DNA of 64,000 nt from the IMG/VR virus record IMGVR_UViG_3300010430_000022, positions 1-64,000 of that record; one strand, given 5' to 3'. A model generated the notes under the pieces. That model worked only from the letters and a program-made list of their open reading frames with translations. It did no database searches and had not been told where the DNA came from. Both the position numbers and the translations under genes were made by a program. Source of the stretch: a virus. Each line of letters opens with the position of its first letter. Position 1 is the first letter of the stretch. Shown piece by piece: positions 9,670 to 18,937 of the stretch.

Positions 9670-11193
9670 ATGGCTATCTCACCACTCATGGCATGGCGTG
9701 CAGGCTACAGCGGATCCGTACAGGCGTTGCGTGTGCTGAATGGCACCACGTTGGAGACTACCCAGCTTGGAGCAGCTACCGGATTCACAGCCTCCGGTTG
9801 GGATACTGCTATCGCCGGATGCCCTAGGCACAATCGGATCGTCGAGTTTCGGGGCGACCTCTACGCTTACCACTCAGGGGGCGGACCAGCGATCTACAAG
9901 TTCGTGTTCGGCTCCAAAACGTGGTCGTCGGTGGATACGCTTCCGAACCCGCCGAACGCTGCCGATGACAACACGATCAGTGGTTTCGAAGTCATTGACG
10001 TCAATGGCGAGGCCAGGCTCTATCTCTTCTATCGCACGTCACTCAGCACGAACGCCCGTGTTCGCTGGTCCAACGACGGTACTACGTGGAACAGTGGGGC
10101 GACAACCGCAACCACGCCTAACTTTTATCGGACCTTGGTGTATCAAAAGAAGGTCTACGTCTTCGCCGGACCAAACGCGAATCCGGTGCTCTCCTACGAT
10201 CCGGCAGCAGATACATGGACTTCGGTGCCGGTGGTCGGAACGTCACTCGGACGACCAGCCCAAGTTCTCATCAACTTCAAAGGCAGACTCTTGCTGATCG
10301 GGGCCCAGAACGGTACTTGGGCTAGCATCATGACCTTCAAAGAGTTGGTTGGTGGTGGGTTCAACGACGTGTCCTACAGCGGAGGATCTGACCCTGGAGA
10401 CATGGTCACGGTGCGGGCGGCTGCCAATGGAACCCTTGCTGTGTTCGAGGAGAATGACAAGCTCTACGTCCTCTTCAATGAGAAGGCGGTAGACAACGCC
10501 AGCGTTGCAGCCGGACAGGTTCGCGTCTCAGAGTTCGTTCCGAACGGGGCAGCCGTGGGATCGTCTTGGCAAGAGAACGATCTTACCGCCACTGTGGTGC
10601 CCGCCGCATGGCGAACCGGCGGCGCGTTCGCAAACCTGTTCAGTCCGTACGCGGCCTTCAATGGCTACGTGGAGACGAGCACTCCAGGTGCGCCCGAGTT
10701 CTATGCTTGGCGCCACCACACCGTTAACGCAGTCGCGACGTCCACCTTCTGGACGTGGAACGGCAACGCCGCGCTTATGACAGTCGTCAATAGCGATGTG
10801 ACGTCCGAGGTTCAGATTGCGAGCGGGCCAAACACCACGGGTGAGCACATCTACACCGAAGGCGACTTCGACGTCACGCTAGAGAACGCAGCCGTTGAGC
10901 CTGGAAAGGTTCTCTTCGACTTTCAGGCGCACTCTCCGCTCGACGCCAGTTCGCCAACGAACAAGCAGGGCCGGCTCTACTACTCAATCGGTGGCTCGGA
11001 CTGGGCCGTGGCTACGCTGAGCACGGATGCGCCTACTGTCGTATCTGGCGGGGACGCTGCTCCGACGATCAGCGCCAACCTGCTTCAGGGAATCGTAGTT
11101 GGCTCCTCGAAGTTCCGCGCGACCTGGGACGCCATTGCTGACGGCTTCACGGACGCGGGCGAGCAGGTCGAACTCATGCTGAACGTCTTCTAG
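9670..11193 (+). CDS. Propeller-like tail protein, paralogue 6
   Basis: A 507-residue propeller-family protein. Blade-like units include IVEFRGDLYAYHSGGG, LVYQKKVYVFAGPN and VLINFKGRLLLIGAQ. The conserved W-T-W-NG-N-A-A-L-M block lies near residue 360, and the C-terminal domain ends ATWDAIADGFTDAGEQVELM. RBS GTAGGAGG precedes the ATG. The role is inferred from the locus. Confidence 0.75.
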   Translation: MAISPLMAWRAGYSGSVQALRVLNGTTLETTQLGAATGFTASGWDTAIAGCPRHNRIVEFRGDLYAYHSGGGPAIYKFVFGSKTWSSVDTLPNPPNAADDNTISGFEVIDVNGEARLYLFYRTSLSTNARVRWSNDGTTWNSGATTATTPNFYRTLVYQKKVYVFAGPNANPVLSYDPAADTWTSVPVVGTSLGRPAQVLINFKGRLLLIGAQNGTWASIMTFKELVGGGFNDVSYSGGSDPGDMVTVRAAANGTLAVFEENDKLYVLFNEKAVDNASVAAGQVRVSEFVPNGAAVGSSWQENDLTATVVPAAWRTGGAFANLFSPYAAFNGYVETSTPGAPEFYAWRHHTVNAVATSTFWTWNGNAALMTVVNSDVTSEVQIASGPNTTGEHIYTEGDFDVTLENAAVEPGKVLFDFQAHSPLDASSPTNKQGRLYYSIGGSDWAVATLSTDAPTVVSGGDAAPTISANLLQGIVVGSSKFRATWDAIADGFTDAGEQVELMLNVF

Positions 11194-11201
11194 GAGCGCT
11201 C

Positions 11202-11399
11202 ATGGCAACCACAGAAATTACCTACGAGCATCCACCTGGTAGTGGCTCTGAGGGCTGCAAGCGAATCTTCGATGACGCTTACGTTCTTCAGTCAGATCGG
11301 GGCCCTCTTCGTGCAGACGAGGTAGTGGTGGGAGACTGTCTCCAGACGACACCTCGTTACAAGACGCTGGTGCTCGCCGTCGCACCTGTGATGGAGTAA
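11202..11399 (+). CDS. Small Hint-like protein
   Basis: A 65-residue ORF sitting between two propeller genes with an RBS-like AGGAGC. The core LQSDRGPLRADEVVVGDCL aligns with the mini-proteins at 1-114 and 6465. The N-terminal half (EITYEHPPGSGSEGC) is unlike the others. No full Hint domain, splice junction or catalytic residue is visible. Recurrence of this core just upstream of propeller genes argues it is a real family rather than chance. Confidence 0.62.
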   Translation: MATTEITYEHPPGSGSEGCKRIFDDAYVLQSDRGPLRADEVVVGDCLQTTPRYKTLVLAVAPVME

Positions 11400-11403
11400 A
11401 CCC

Positions 11404-12864
11404 ATGCCAATTCCTGAGCTTCTAGTCGGAAACGTGTTCATCTCGGGCGCTCCACAGATTTCGGAGCTTGTCGGCGGCACATCGCTAAACGCTATTGGTT
11501 CCCTGTTGAGCGAGGCTGCTGCTGATACAGGTAGACCGAGCACCACTTGGGGCGACCCGACGAACCGTTGTATCGAATATCGCGGTGACATCTACGCGCT
11601 GTTCTACTTCGGCTCGAACACTTGTCGGATCCATCGCTACAACCGACCTGCCGGAACATGGGGCGTGGCCGCCGGAACGGGTTGCGTGTCTGGCAATCAG
11701 ACTGGTCTGTATATCGCCAACACCGGCTCAACGCAGCGGATCTTCTCGGTCAGCCGCAATCTCGGCGGGAGGTTTCAGATCGCCTGGGCAGACCTGGGAA
11801 CGGTTGCGTGGACGCACACGGACACTGGTACTTCCGAAGGCGGAACAGGGGTATCCCCGCCGTGCTTGTTCAACAACAAGCTCTACCAGCTTCATGATGG
11901 CGGGGCTTGGGAAGTAGATCCTGTTTCGCTCACAGCGGCGCAGGTGACCCAGGTCTGGGACACGCAGACGACAAACATCAGCGGTGATCTGTGTGTCTTC
12001 GACGACCGACTGTTCGCCCTTATCGCTGAGTCCGGGGGAACACGACAAGACTTCTCCCTCTGGGAGTTCACTGGAGGTGGCTGGACTCTGAATCTGGAGA
12101 TCACAACCGACGGTCGAATCAATGGCTACTCTCAAGTGGATGAGGGGCAGGTCTGCTTGTTCAAGGATCCAGGGGCGAACAAGCTGATTGCTATCTGCAA
12201 CGGATCGAACAATGGCGCCAATACGGGTGCAGGCTCAATGGCGTTCGAGTTGACGCCCTCGGGTTTGACCTTCACGCCGAATGAGATCACCAGCACCGTG
12301 ATCCCAGCCGCGTTCCGTCCAGGCGTCCGGGGAGCAAGCAACGACGCCACCGAAGATCGGTGGTACGGCTACTCGAACAATGACGTTCCCGGCTCACCGG
12401 AGTTCTTCCTGTTCTTCGCTCAAGGTCCCGCACCAGGCACCGCCTACACCGTCTACCAGTGGGTGGATACAAGCACGGTCATGACGTCGCTCGGCGCCGG
12501 ACCAAGCAAGATATTCACGATTCCGCACGGGAAGTTCGGAGGCGGGGCCAGGATCAACATCGCCAGCGGAAATCAGTGCGCAATCGAGTCAGGCACCGCC
12601 GTTCTAGGCGCCTACAGGATCAACTATCGCGTCTATGGGGCGGTTGCCTCTCAGAGTGTCAGGCTCTACTACGACGAGGAGCAGGAGTCTCCCGTGACAC
12701 AGGCGACGATCATCGCGCAAACCGGTGGATCCGGGATTACAGCCAACGCTGTGACTGGGGTCACTGGAGACGATGGTGTAACCCTGTTCACGGTGGATTG
12801 GGATCTCGCAGCAGACGGCGTAGCGAACGGTGACGCTGTCCACATCATGCTCGACATTTCCTAG
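11404..12864 (+). CDS. Propeller-like tail protein, paralogue 7
   Basis: A 486-residue last member of the propeller array. It has CIEYRGDIYALFYFG near residue 60, LFNNKLYQLHDGG and LCVFDDRLFALIAE in later blades, VYQWVDTSTVMTSLG near residue 355, and a C-terminal domain with VRLYYDEEQ followed by LFTVDWDLAADGVANGDAVH. It is preceded by the Hint-like mini-gene at 11202. Likely a virion adhesin by context. Confidence 0.75.
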   Translation: MPIPELLVGNVFISGAPQISELVGGTSLNAIGSLLSEAAADTGRPSTTWGDPTNRCIEYRGDIYALFYFGSNTCRIHRYNRPAGTWGVAAGTGCVSGNQTGLYIANTGSTQRIFSVSRNLGGRFQIAWADLGTVAWTHTDTGTSEGGTGVSPPCLFNNKLYQLHDGGAWEVDPVSLTAAQVTQVWDTQTTNISGDLCVFDDRLFALIAESGGTRQDFSLWEFTGGGWTLNLEITTDGRINGYSQVDEGQVCLFKDPGANKLIAICNGSNNGANTGAGSMAFELTPSGLTFTPNEITSTVIPAAFRPGVRGASNDATEDRWYGYSNNDVPGSPEFFLFFAQGPAPGTAYTVYQWVDTSTVMTSLGAGPSKIFTIPHGKFGGGARINIASGNQCAIESGTAVLGAYRINYRVYGAVASQSVRLYYDEEQESPVTQATIIAQTGGSGITANAVTGVTGDDGVTLFTVDWDLAADGVANGDAVHIMLDIS

Positions 12865-12880
12865 CTAAGGGTCTTTAGTC

Positions 12881-14071
12881 TTGTCCAAGCCCAGCGCAAT
12901 CTTCTCAGGTTCCGCATCTGCACTGCGAGTGCGATCTCCGAGTGGGATCGCTGCGGTCGCGGCACAGGCGCTCAGGGCTCGCGCACCCAGTGCGGTGAGC
13001 ACACCTACTGCTGGATCACTTGGCATTCTCGTCCCTACCATCAGCAACAAAGTCTCTACGTTCGCAACGGACTTTGCTGCTAGCTCTTCCACAGTCTCCA
13101 ACGGGATTCAGTTCTTCACCGAGACTCTCGGCGGTGTTGCTTCCACAAGTAACAAGACCGGGATCTTTGATTTCACCATTCCACCTTCGTCTGTATTAGG
13201 ACCAGGCGCCGATGGCTTCCTAGAGAACCCGGTCACAGCCTCGCTTGGACCTGGCACTGACGCACCAGTTGATTTCATCCCGAGCGCCTCGCTCGGGCCC
13301 GGCACCGATGGTGAGATCGGGTTCTATCTCTTCAATACCAGTGGTACTCCGTTTCGGTTTGTCCGTGACGTAGCCATTGAAGTTTCGCAAGGCGCTCCAT
13401 TTCGCTATACGCGCGGCGCCGGACTGGTCGCCCGAGTGGGTTCGCCTTTCCGTTGGGTGCGAGGAGCCCCGTTCCCGTTGTTCGGATTTAGTGGGACCAC
13501 AGGCGGTCAAGTCCCACCACCGGACCCCGTGCGCGGATTTGGAGGCGTCTCTGGCGATCTCGCCTTCCTTGCCCCGCCTCCAAACATCTACGGCGGTCTC
13601 ACCGGCGACATCGCGGCAGTAGGGCCTCAGAGAGGCTTTGGGGGCCTGACGGGGGGCTCTGTCGCTTTCACCGGTGTTGCTCCGGCGGTGCGACTCACTG
13701 CCGTAGGTGTTGCTCCTAGCGTCATTGAGCTTGCGTGGGTCATCATCGGCGGCGCTCAGACTGGATTTCGGATCGAGCGCTCTCCTAACGGACAGGGTAT
13801 GTGGACGGTGATCGGGTCCGTTCCTGCCGATTTCGTCCTCTTCCTCGATCTAAACGCGACCCCACTCGTGGTTTTCGACTACCGGGTGATCGCCTTCAAC
13901 CCCGCAGAAGACGCTCCGCCCTCGAATATCGCCTACGCCTACTCCCCAGCACCGGGTGGCCCACCGCCTTCTTCTACGCCCTTGCCCTCGCGTAACCTAG
14001 AATTTCTGAGCCCGGGTGCCTACGGACTCGAAAGAGACGTGGATGGAAACGTCGGGGGTAGTAAGTTCTAA
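12881..14071 (+). CDS. Repeat plus fibronectin-III-like fibre protein
   Basis: A 396-residue protein; the only in-frame start near the upstream stop is TTG at 12881. The order is: S/A/V-rich N-terminus, units LGPG(A/T)D (residues ~105-145), three GxPFR(F/Y/W)xRG units (~150-200), then GFSGTTGG / GFGGVSGD / GFGGLTGG units (~205-265). One FN3-like domain follows (LTAVGVAPSVIELAWVII...FRIERSPNGQ...VFDYRVIAFNP), and the shared tail SPGAYGLERDVDGNVGGSKF ends the protein. It is the longer cousin of the 3318 protein. A structural tail role is inferred. Confidence 0.68.
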   Translation: MSKPSAIFSGSASALRVRSPSGIAAVAAQALRARAPSAVSTPTAGSLGILVPTISNKVSTFATDFAASSSTVSNGIQFFTETLGGVASTSNKTGIFDFTIPPSSVLGPGADGFLENPVTASLGPGTDAPVDFIPSASLGPGTDGEIGFYLFNTSGTPFRFVRDVAIEVSQGAPFRYTRGAGLVARVGSPFRWVRGAPFPLFGFSGTTGGQVPPPDPVRGFGGVSGDLAFLAPPPNIYGGLTGDIAAVGPQRGFGGLTGGSVAFTGVAPAVRLTAVGVAPSVIELAWVIIGGAQTGFRIERSPNGQGMWTVIGSVPADFVLFLDLNATPLVVFDYRVIAFNPAEDAPPSNIAYAYSPAPGGPPPSSTPLPSRNLEFLSPGAYGLERDVDGNVGGSKF

Positions 14072-14090
14072 TGGGTGAGGAGATCTACTC

Positions 14091-15092
14091 ATGGCCTTCG
14101 TTTACGCTGACCGAGTCAAAGAACAATCGTCATCCGTTGGACTTGCGTCGATGGTGCTCTCCGGCACTCTGCCCGGGTTCCAGGATTTTGCCACCGGAAT
14201 TGGTGACGCCAACCAGACTTACTACACCATCGTCAACACGGCGGATAACACCTGGGAGGTAGGAACCGGGACCTATACGCTCGCTGGCACGTCTCTGAGT
14301 CGCGACACCGTCTTCGCCTCCTCTAACGCCAATAGCCCTGTAAGCTTCGCTGCTGGCACCAAGACGATCATCGCAACGGTAGCGGCCCAATTCTTTGGGG
14401 CCGCTCTCACGGCCTCCACTCATGCCGTACTGAACCACTCGGGCGTGCTTGGCGTTCCCGGCCCCGAGACCTTCACTGCCGGCGATCACGATGTGGTGGA
14501 TCACACTGGGCTCCCGTTCCAGCTTCTCGATGAGCCTGCTCATAACGCCATTGACCACACCATTGGTCAGGTCAAGAACCTGCTTGACGAACCTACCCAC
14601 GACGCTCTCGATCACACTGGATTGAACGGCGTTAACGCTTTCGACGCCGCAGCCCATGGACTAGAGAACCACGCCGGTATCCTGGGTGTCCCGGCTGCTG
14701 AAACCTTCACCTCGCCGGTTCATACAGCAACAGATCATGCCTTGATCCCCGGTGTCTTTGCGCAGGCTACACACGCTGTGGAGGATCACACGGGAATTAT
14801 GGGTGTCGGCGTCACCAACTACGCCTTCCAGATCAGCGCGGAGCTTGGGGGCGGCGCGGTCCACGCTCTTGGTCGTATTTACGACTTTCCAATGGGCATC
14901 GGCACTGTCAAATTTGCCGTCTGCGGGTTTGCTACCCACAACGACAACAGCGTCTTTCCAGATGATGGGGCGCTCATCACTAACACTCAGATCAACTTTC
15001 CGGTGGCCGGGACCGTTCGCGTCACCTTCAACACCGCAGGTCCCGGACTGTATGAGTCTTCCTTGCTCTTTTCCTGCACCGCCTACAGCTAA
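14091..15092 (+). CDS. Tail fibre protein with DHTG repeats (type A)
   Basis: A 333-residue protein. Residues 1-105 (MAFVYADRVKEQSSSVG...SLSRDTVFASS...AAGTKTIIATVAAQFF) form a domain that recurs at 18938 and looks like a phage fibre attachment domain. It is followed by repeats centred on H-x-x-x-(D/N)HTG(I/L) (for example HDVVDHTGLPF, HDALDHTGLNG, HAVEDHTGIMG). The last ~80 residues are a beta-rich tip. RBS GGAGAT lies upstream. It overlaps no neighbour. Confidence 0.7.
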   Translation: MAFVYADRVKEQSSSVGLASMVLSGTLPGFQDFATGIGDANQTYYTIVNTADNTWEVGTGTYTLAGTSLSRDTVFASSNANSPVSFAAGTKTIIATVAAQFFGAALTASTHAVLNHSGVLGVPGPETFTAGDHDVVDHTGLPFQLLDEPAHNAIDHTIGQVKNLLDEPTHDALDHTGLNGVNAFDAAAHGLENHAGILGVPAAETFTSPVHTATDHALIPGVFAQATHAVEDHTGIMGVGVTNYAFQISAELGGGAVHALGRIYDFPMGIGTVKFAVCGFATHNDNSVFPDDGALITNTQINFPVAGTVRVTFNTAGPGLYESSLLFSCTAYS

Positions 15093-15105
15093 GAAGGGTT
15101 GATTC

Positions 15106-17064
15106 GTGCCAGGCGAGTTTTCGATCTCCGAATTTCCAATCAGCGACTCCGTTACCGGAGGCGCTACCAGTGGTCCTGCGTTCGTCTTCAGTCCGGAGAA
15201 CGTGAAGTACCGCTATGGGGAGCGTTATGCCTCGGAGTCGTCGAACCGCAAGTTCCTGGGTATCCCTCTTGGAACATACCTAGGGTTTACTCCGAGCTTC
15301 AGCAACGACATTCTGACCCTCTCAGCCGACGCTGAGTTCGGCTACTGCTTCGCCCGCATCGCCTCTCAAGACGATCCCCTCTACATCTTGGATGTCATCA
15401 TCCAAGACGACGGGATTCTTGACTTCACGAACCACAACAGCTTCCCCGTCAACGTGGTGCTCAAGGTCAATGGCAAGTTGGGATTTCCTCATTCTGCTGA
15501 GATCGTGACGCAGTCTGCTGCGCCTACTTATCCGACCGAGATCCTTCTGGGCGTTGTTACTGCTCCCAACACCATCGATGTTTCCGAGCCCTTCAATCGC
15601 GACACACCGTACGCCTACTCCGGAGCGCCTTTCGGCTACGGCTTCATGAAGAGCAATGCGGTTGAGGATCTTCTCGCGGCGATCTCCCTCAACACTGAAG
15701 TAGCGGCTGCTCGAACTGACTTGACCGGATTCACCCATCCGGATCTCAACGCCAGAATCGAGGCGGATGGCGCCCCCTCTGCTGTGGCTGATCGTCTTGG
15801 TAAGGAGATGCGGACGATCCTGGCAGACGATTTCGTTGTGGCGGCTCCGACCGATACGCTCAACGTCAGTCGAGCCTTCTCACGGTTCCATCGGAACATC
15901 TCTGGGATCACCCCGATCCAAGACTTCGATGGATTCGCCTCTGAGACACGAGTAGGCGCCATTACGTCAGGGACGGTGCAGGATCCGCCACCTGTCGGAG
16001 CTTTCACCGATCCAGAGCGCAACGTGTGCGCGATCATTGACGCTACGTCTGAGGCTCGTCTGACCGATTCGACGCGTCAGGTCGCCTATGGACGTCTCGT
16101 TCATGACGAGATCATCCTTTCGGGGACAGACATTACCTTCAACGCCGCCTCGACGACCGTGAACGGATCGGGCACCCTCTTCACGATGCAGGTTCAGATC
16201 GGGGACATCCTTCAAGACCCGATTAGTGGTGACTACTTCGAGGTTGCCGGCATTACCTCGGACGTGGCGCTTGATCTCTCGGTTCCCTTTCCGAACGCTA
16301 CTACGCCTCCAGCTACTCCTCCTGGTCTGCGGCGCCGATTTACGCTCAACGCCAGGACACGATCAGGTCCGGACACCGACGCGTTGTTCACCATGCCGGC
16401 GTCTACGGTTCGCGTCTACTTCAATGCCTGGTTCTCGGTCGAAGTTGCGCAATATGACTACTCGACCGACCTCTTGCGTGCGTTCGAGGAAGATCCGGTT
16501 ATCAGCGCGACCACCGGCGCGGCAGGTAAGGCCCTACTGATGTCTGGCCTGTCAGAGGGTAAGGCAGGCGCTATCTTCGCAACGCAACAGCTTGGGTTGC
16601 AGATTGGCTCGCCGCACATCTACTCAGTTGATTTCAATGGTGCTGCTAGTGGTGGCGTTGGCGTCGCCAACATCACTCAAAGAGGCCCTACCGGTGCAAC
16701 AGGTGCTCCTGGCGGCGCCGGTGTCCCAGGCCCTCCAGGTGCGCAGGGTCCACAAGGCCAAGGCTTCGACGCATTCTCCTCGTCTAATCTGTTTAGGGAA
16801 TCTCAGGTCTTTGACCACGGCGCACTGGGCTCCGGGGTGCAGTATTCATTCTCGGCGACCATGGATGGCGCGGAGCCCCTTTTCCTGACGGGCGGAAACT
16901 CGGAATGGTTTTCGCCATGGAGGTTCGATTCCGATGACCACTGGCAGATCGATGACATCGTGGTCGTGAGCGGAAATAACGTGCGGATGGACCTTCGTGT
17001 TCCAACCGGTGGATCAGTGGCCGCACATGTTCGGTTTTTCTTGAACGCGGCGACGACGAACTAA
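15106..17064 (+). CDS. Collagen-like tail fibre protein (type B)
   Basis: A 652-residue protein with a GTG start behind AAGAAGG. The N-terminal domain has YLGFTPSFSNDILTLSADAEFGY and is shared with the proteins at 17067 and 20027. There is a helical-looking section near residues 185-250 and a further beta section. A Gly-X-Y segment lies around residues 527-550 (GPTGATGAPGGAGVPGPPGA and onward), with several X-Pro and Pro-rich triplets. A ~100-residue C-terminal tip follows. Collagen-like triple helices are known in phage fibres, so trimeric assembly is a reasonable inference. Confidence 0.72.
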   Translation: MPGEFSISEFPISDSVTGGATSGPAFVFSPENVKYRYGERYASESSNRKFLGIPLGTYLGFTPSFSNDILTLSADAEFGYCFARIASQDDPLYILDVIIQDDGILDFTNHNSFPVNVVLKVNGKLGFPHSAEIVTQSAAPTYPTEILLGVVTAPNTIDVSEPFNRDTPYAYSGAPFGYGFMKSNAVEDLLAAISLNTEVAAARTDLTGFTHPDLNARIEADGAPSAVADRLGKEMRTILADDFVVAAPTDTLNVSRAFSRFHRNISGITPIQDFDGFASETRVGAITSGTVQDPPPVGAFTDPERNVCAIIDATSEARLTDSTRQVAYGRLVHDEIILSGTDITFNAASTTVNGSGTLFTMQVQIGDILQDPISGDYFEVAGITSDVALDLSVPFPNATTPPATPPGLRRRFTLNARTRSGPDTDALFTMPASTVRVYFNAWFSVEVAQYDYSTDLLRAFEEDPVISATTGAAGKALLMSGLSEGKAGAIFATQQLGLQIGSPHIYSVDFNGAASGGVGVANITQRGPTGATGAPGGAGVPGPPGAQGPQGQGFDAFSSSNLFRESQVFDHGALGSGVQYSFSATMDGAEPLFLTGGNSEWFSPWRFDSDDHWQIDDIVVVSGNNVRMDLRVPTGGSVAAHVRFFLNAATTN

Positions 17065-17066
17065 GC

Positions 17067-18929
17067 ATGGCAGTCTTTCCACTACAGGTCTTCACTCAGA
17101 ACGGCGCGCAGGCGGGCTTCAACGAAGACTACAAATCGTCCCCTCTGGGTGTTCGATACGCCGGGCAACCAAAGGGTGCCTATCTTGGGTTCACCCCATC
17201 CGTCCTCGGCTCGGAGCTTACGCTCGACGTTGACCCAACCTTCGGCTATTCCTTAGTCAAGGTGGGCTCAGACGTCAATCCGAGTGGTATGGATGTCTTC
17301 GTCACAGATCCGGTGGTCCTAGACTTCGTAGGTCAACCTAGCATTGACTTCCCGATGAACGTGATGGTGCGGGTCTCCTACTATGACGACGGTTCGGTTC
17401 CGACAACCGCAGAGGTGTTTTCTCGAAGTGCCACCGTGGCGGTGTCAGCAAACGAGGTGCTGCTCTGTGTTGTCGACGGCCCTGCTGCTGCGCTCACCTT
17501 TGCGGCTGATCCAACGCTAGAAGAGCGTGACGTTCCGCTGGCTTATGGGCACGTCAACTTTGGGTTCATGCCCGGTGGTTCGATTGAGAACCTTCAAGCG
17601 GCTGCGGACATCGTTAACGAAGTGATCGCTGCCCGTACCGGTCTCGATAGCACGGTCTACGCGGATCTAGCTGCGCGAATTGCAGGGGACTACAGCGCTG
17701 AGAAGATGGCCGAGCGACTCGCGCTAACCTTCCGTGCGTTGCGAAGCAACGACTACGTCGTCGCAGCAGGAGAAAGTAGCGTCAAGGTCTCTGGTTCATT
17801 CTCTGAAGTCGACCGCGCACACGAACCGATGCTCACTCTCGATGGAGACGGAGGCGAAACCACTGAGGGGGCGATTGCCGATCCAAACGATATCTCCCGC
17901 AACGTGGTCTTGGTTGTGGACGCGTCGACAGGTTATCGACCCATTGATGATGAGACAGAGCGCAGAACCATCTTCGGAAGAATCTCAGGACCCAATCAAA
18001 AGGTGGTTGGGGGAGAGTGGCAATTCCTAAATGCGTCCAAGGACGTCGCAGCGATTGATGAGAACGGTCAAGCGACCATCGAAATGGAGGCAGGAGACGC
18101 CATTCTCGGACCTGACGGGATCTACTACGAGGTCGAGACGGTTCTCACCAACAACAGCATTGAGCTTCGAACCGCGTTCCAAGGATCTTCCGATACCGTT
18201 TCGTCAGCGCAGATCAGGCGATGGGAGCTTGCACTCAAGAAGATCGTTGGAGGTGTAGAGATAGACGCGGAACTCCTGGCTAGCACCACGATCAGGTTCT
18301 TCTTTCCAGCCTTCCTCTCTATGGAGCAAAGCAACGCCGACTGGCGCATGGCGATGCATACATCGGCTGAGCGAAAACCTCTTCCTAGCGCGACTACTGC
18401 AATTCCAGGTCTGGTTCGTCTCGCCGAGACCGGTGCTCTTCTCGGGGCAGTGAACATTCAGAACGCGGGGGTCCCGCTTGGCGGTGGACCGTTCCATACC
18501 CTCAACTTCAACGCCGCTAACGCTTCGGTTGTCGCTGTACCAGGCAGTCCGCAAGAGGTTCAGGTTGTTGAGATCGGTCAAGTAGGCGCACCTGGTGCGG
18601 CAGGCGCAAGCGGCGGGCCTGGTAACCCAGGTGGTCCTGGTCCAGGCTTCAGCACTCTCAATCCATTCGAGATTAGTACCGAGCTTCCAGGTACACCAGG
18701 AATGATCGTCATGTGGTCTTTCACGAGGGATATGGGCCACAATGTTCGCTATATTCACGGCGGCATTGCTAAGTGGCGGGATGCTGGCTTCTTCTCTACC
18801 CCTGGTGACCGCCTCGACGTCTCTGACGTAGTGATCGCTAGTCCAACGGAAGGTCGCATCGAGGGCAGCATGGGTGGTGCCTTTGGTGACGTCTTCGTTA
18901 CCCCATTTCTTAGTTCTGCTGGTGATTAG
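17067..18929 (+). CDS. Collagen-like tail fibre protein (type B)
   Basis: A 620-residue paralogue of the 15106 protein. It carries the same YLGFTPSVLGSELTLDVDPTFGYSL block, the GFMPGGSIENLQAAADIVNE helix and a short Gly-X-Y segment near residues 510-530 (GAPGAAGASGGPGNPGGPGP). It starts two bases after the upstream stop. The C-terminal ~90 residues differ from the paralogues, as expected for a variable receptor-binding tip. Structural role inferred. Confidence 0.72.
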   Translation: MAVFPLQVFTQNGAQAGFNEDYKSSPLGVRYAGQPKGAYLGFTPSVLGSELTLDVDPTFGYSLVKVGSDVNPSGMDVFVTDPVVLDFVGQPSIDFPMNVMVRVSYYDDGSVPTTAEVFSRSATVAVSANEVLLCVVDGPAAALTFAADPTLEERDVPLAYGHVNFGFMPGGSIENLQAAADIVNEVIAARTGLDSTVYADLAARIAGDYSAEKMAERLALTFRALRSNDYVVAAGESSVKVSGSFSEVDRAHEPMLTLDGDGGETTEGAIADPNDISRNVVLVVDASTGYRPIDDETERRTIFGRISGPNQKVVGGEWQFLNASKDVAAIDENGQATIEMEAGDAILGPDGIYYEVETVLTNNSIELRTAFQGSSDTVSSAQIRRWELALKKIVGGVEIDAELLASTTIRFFFPAFLSMEQSNADWRMAMHTSAERKPLPSATTAIPGLVRLAETGALLGAVNIQNAGVPLGGGPFHTLNFNAANASVVAVPGSPQEVQVVEIGQVGAPGAAGASGGPGNPGGPGPGFSTLNPFEISTELPGTPGMIVMWSFTRDMGHNVRYIHGGIAKWRDAGFFSTPGDRLDVSDVVIASPTEGRIEGSMGGAFGDVFVTPFLSSAGD

Positions 18930-18937
18930 GAGGAAAC

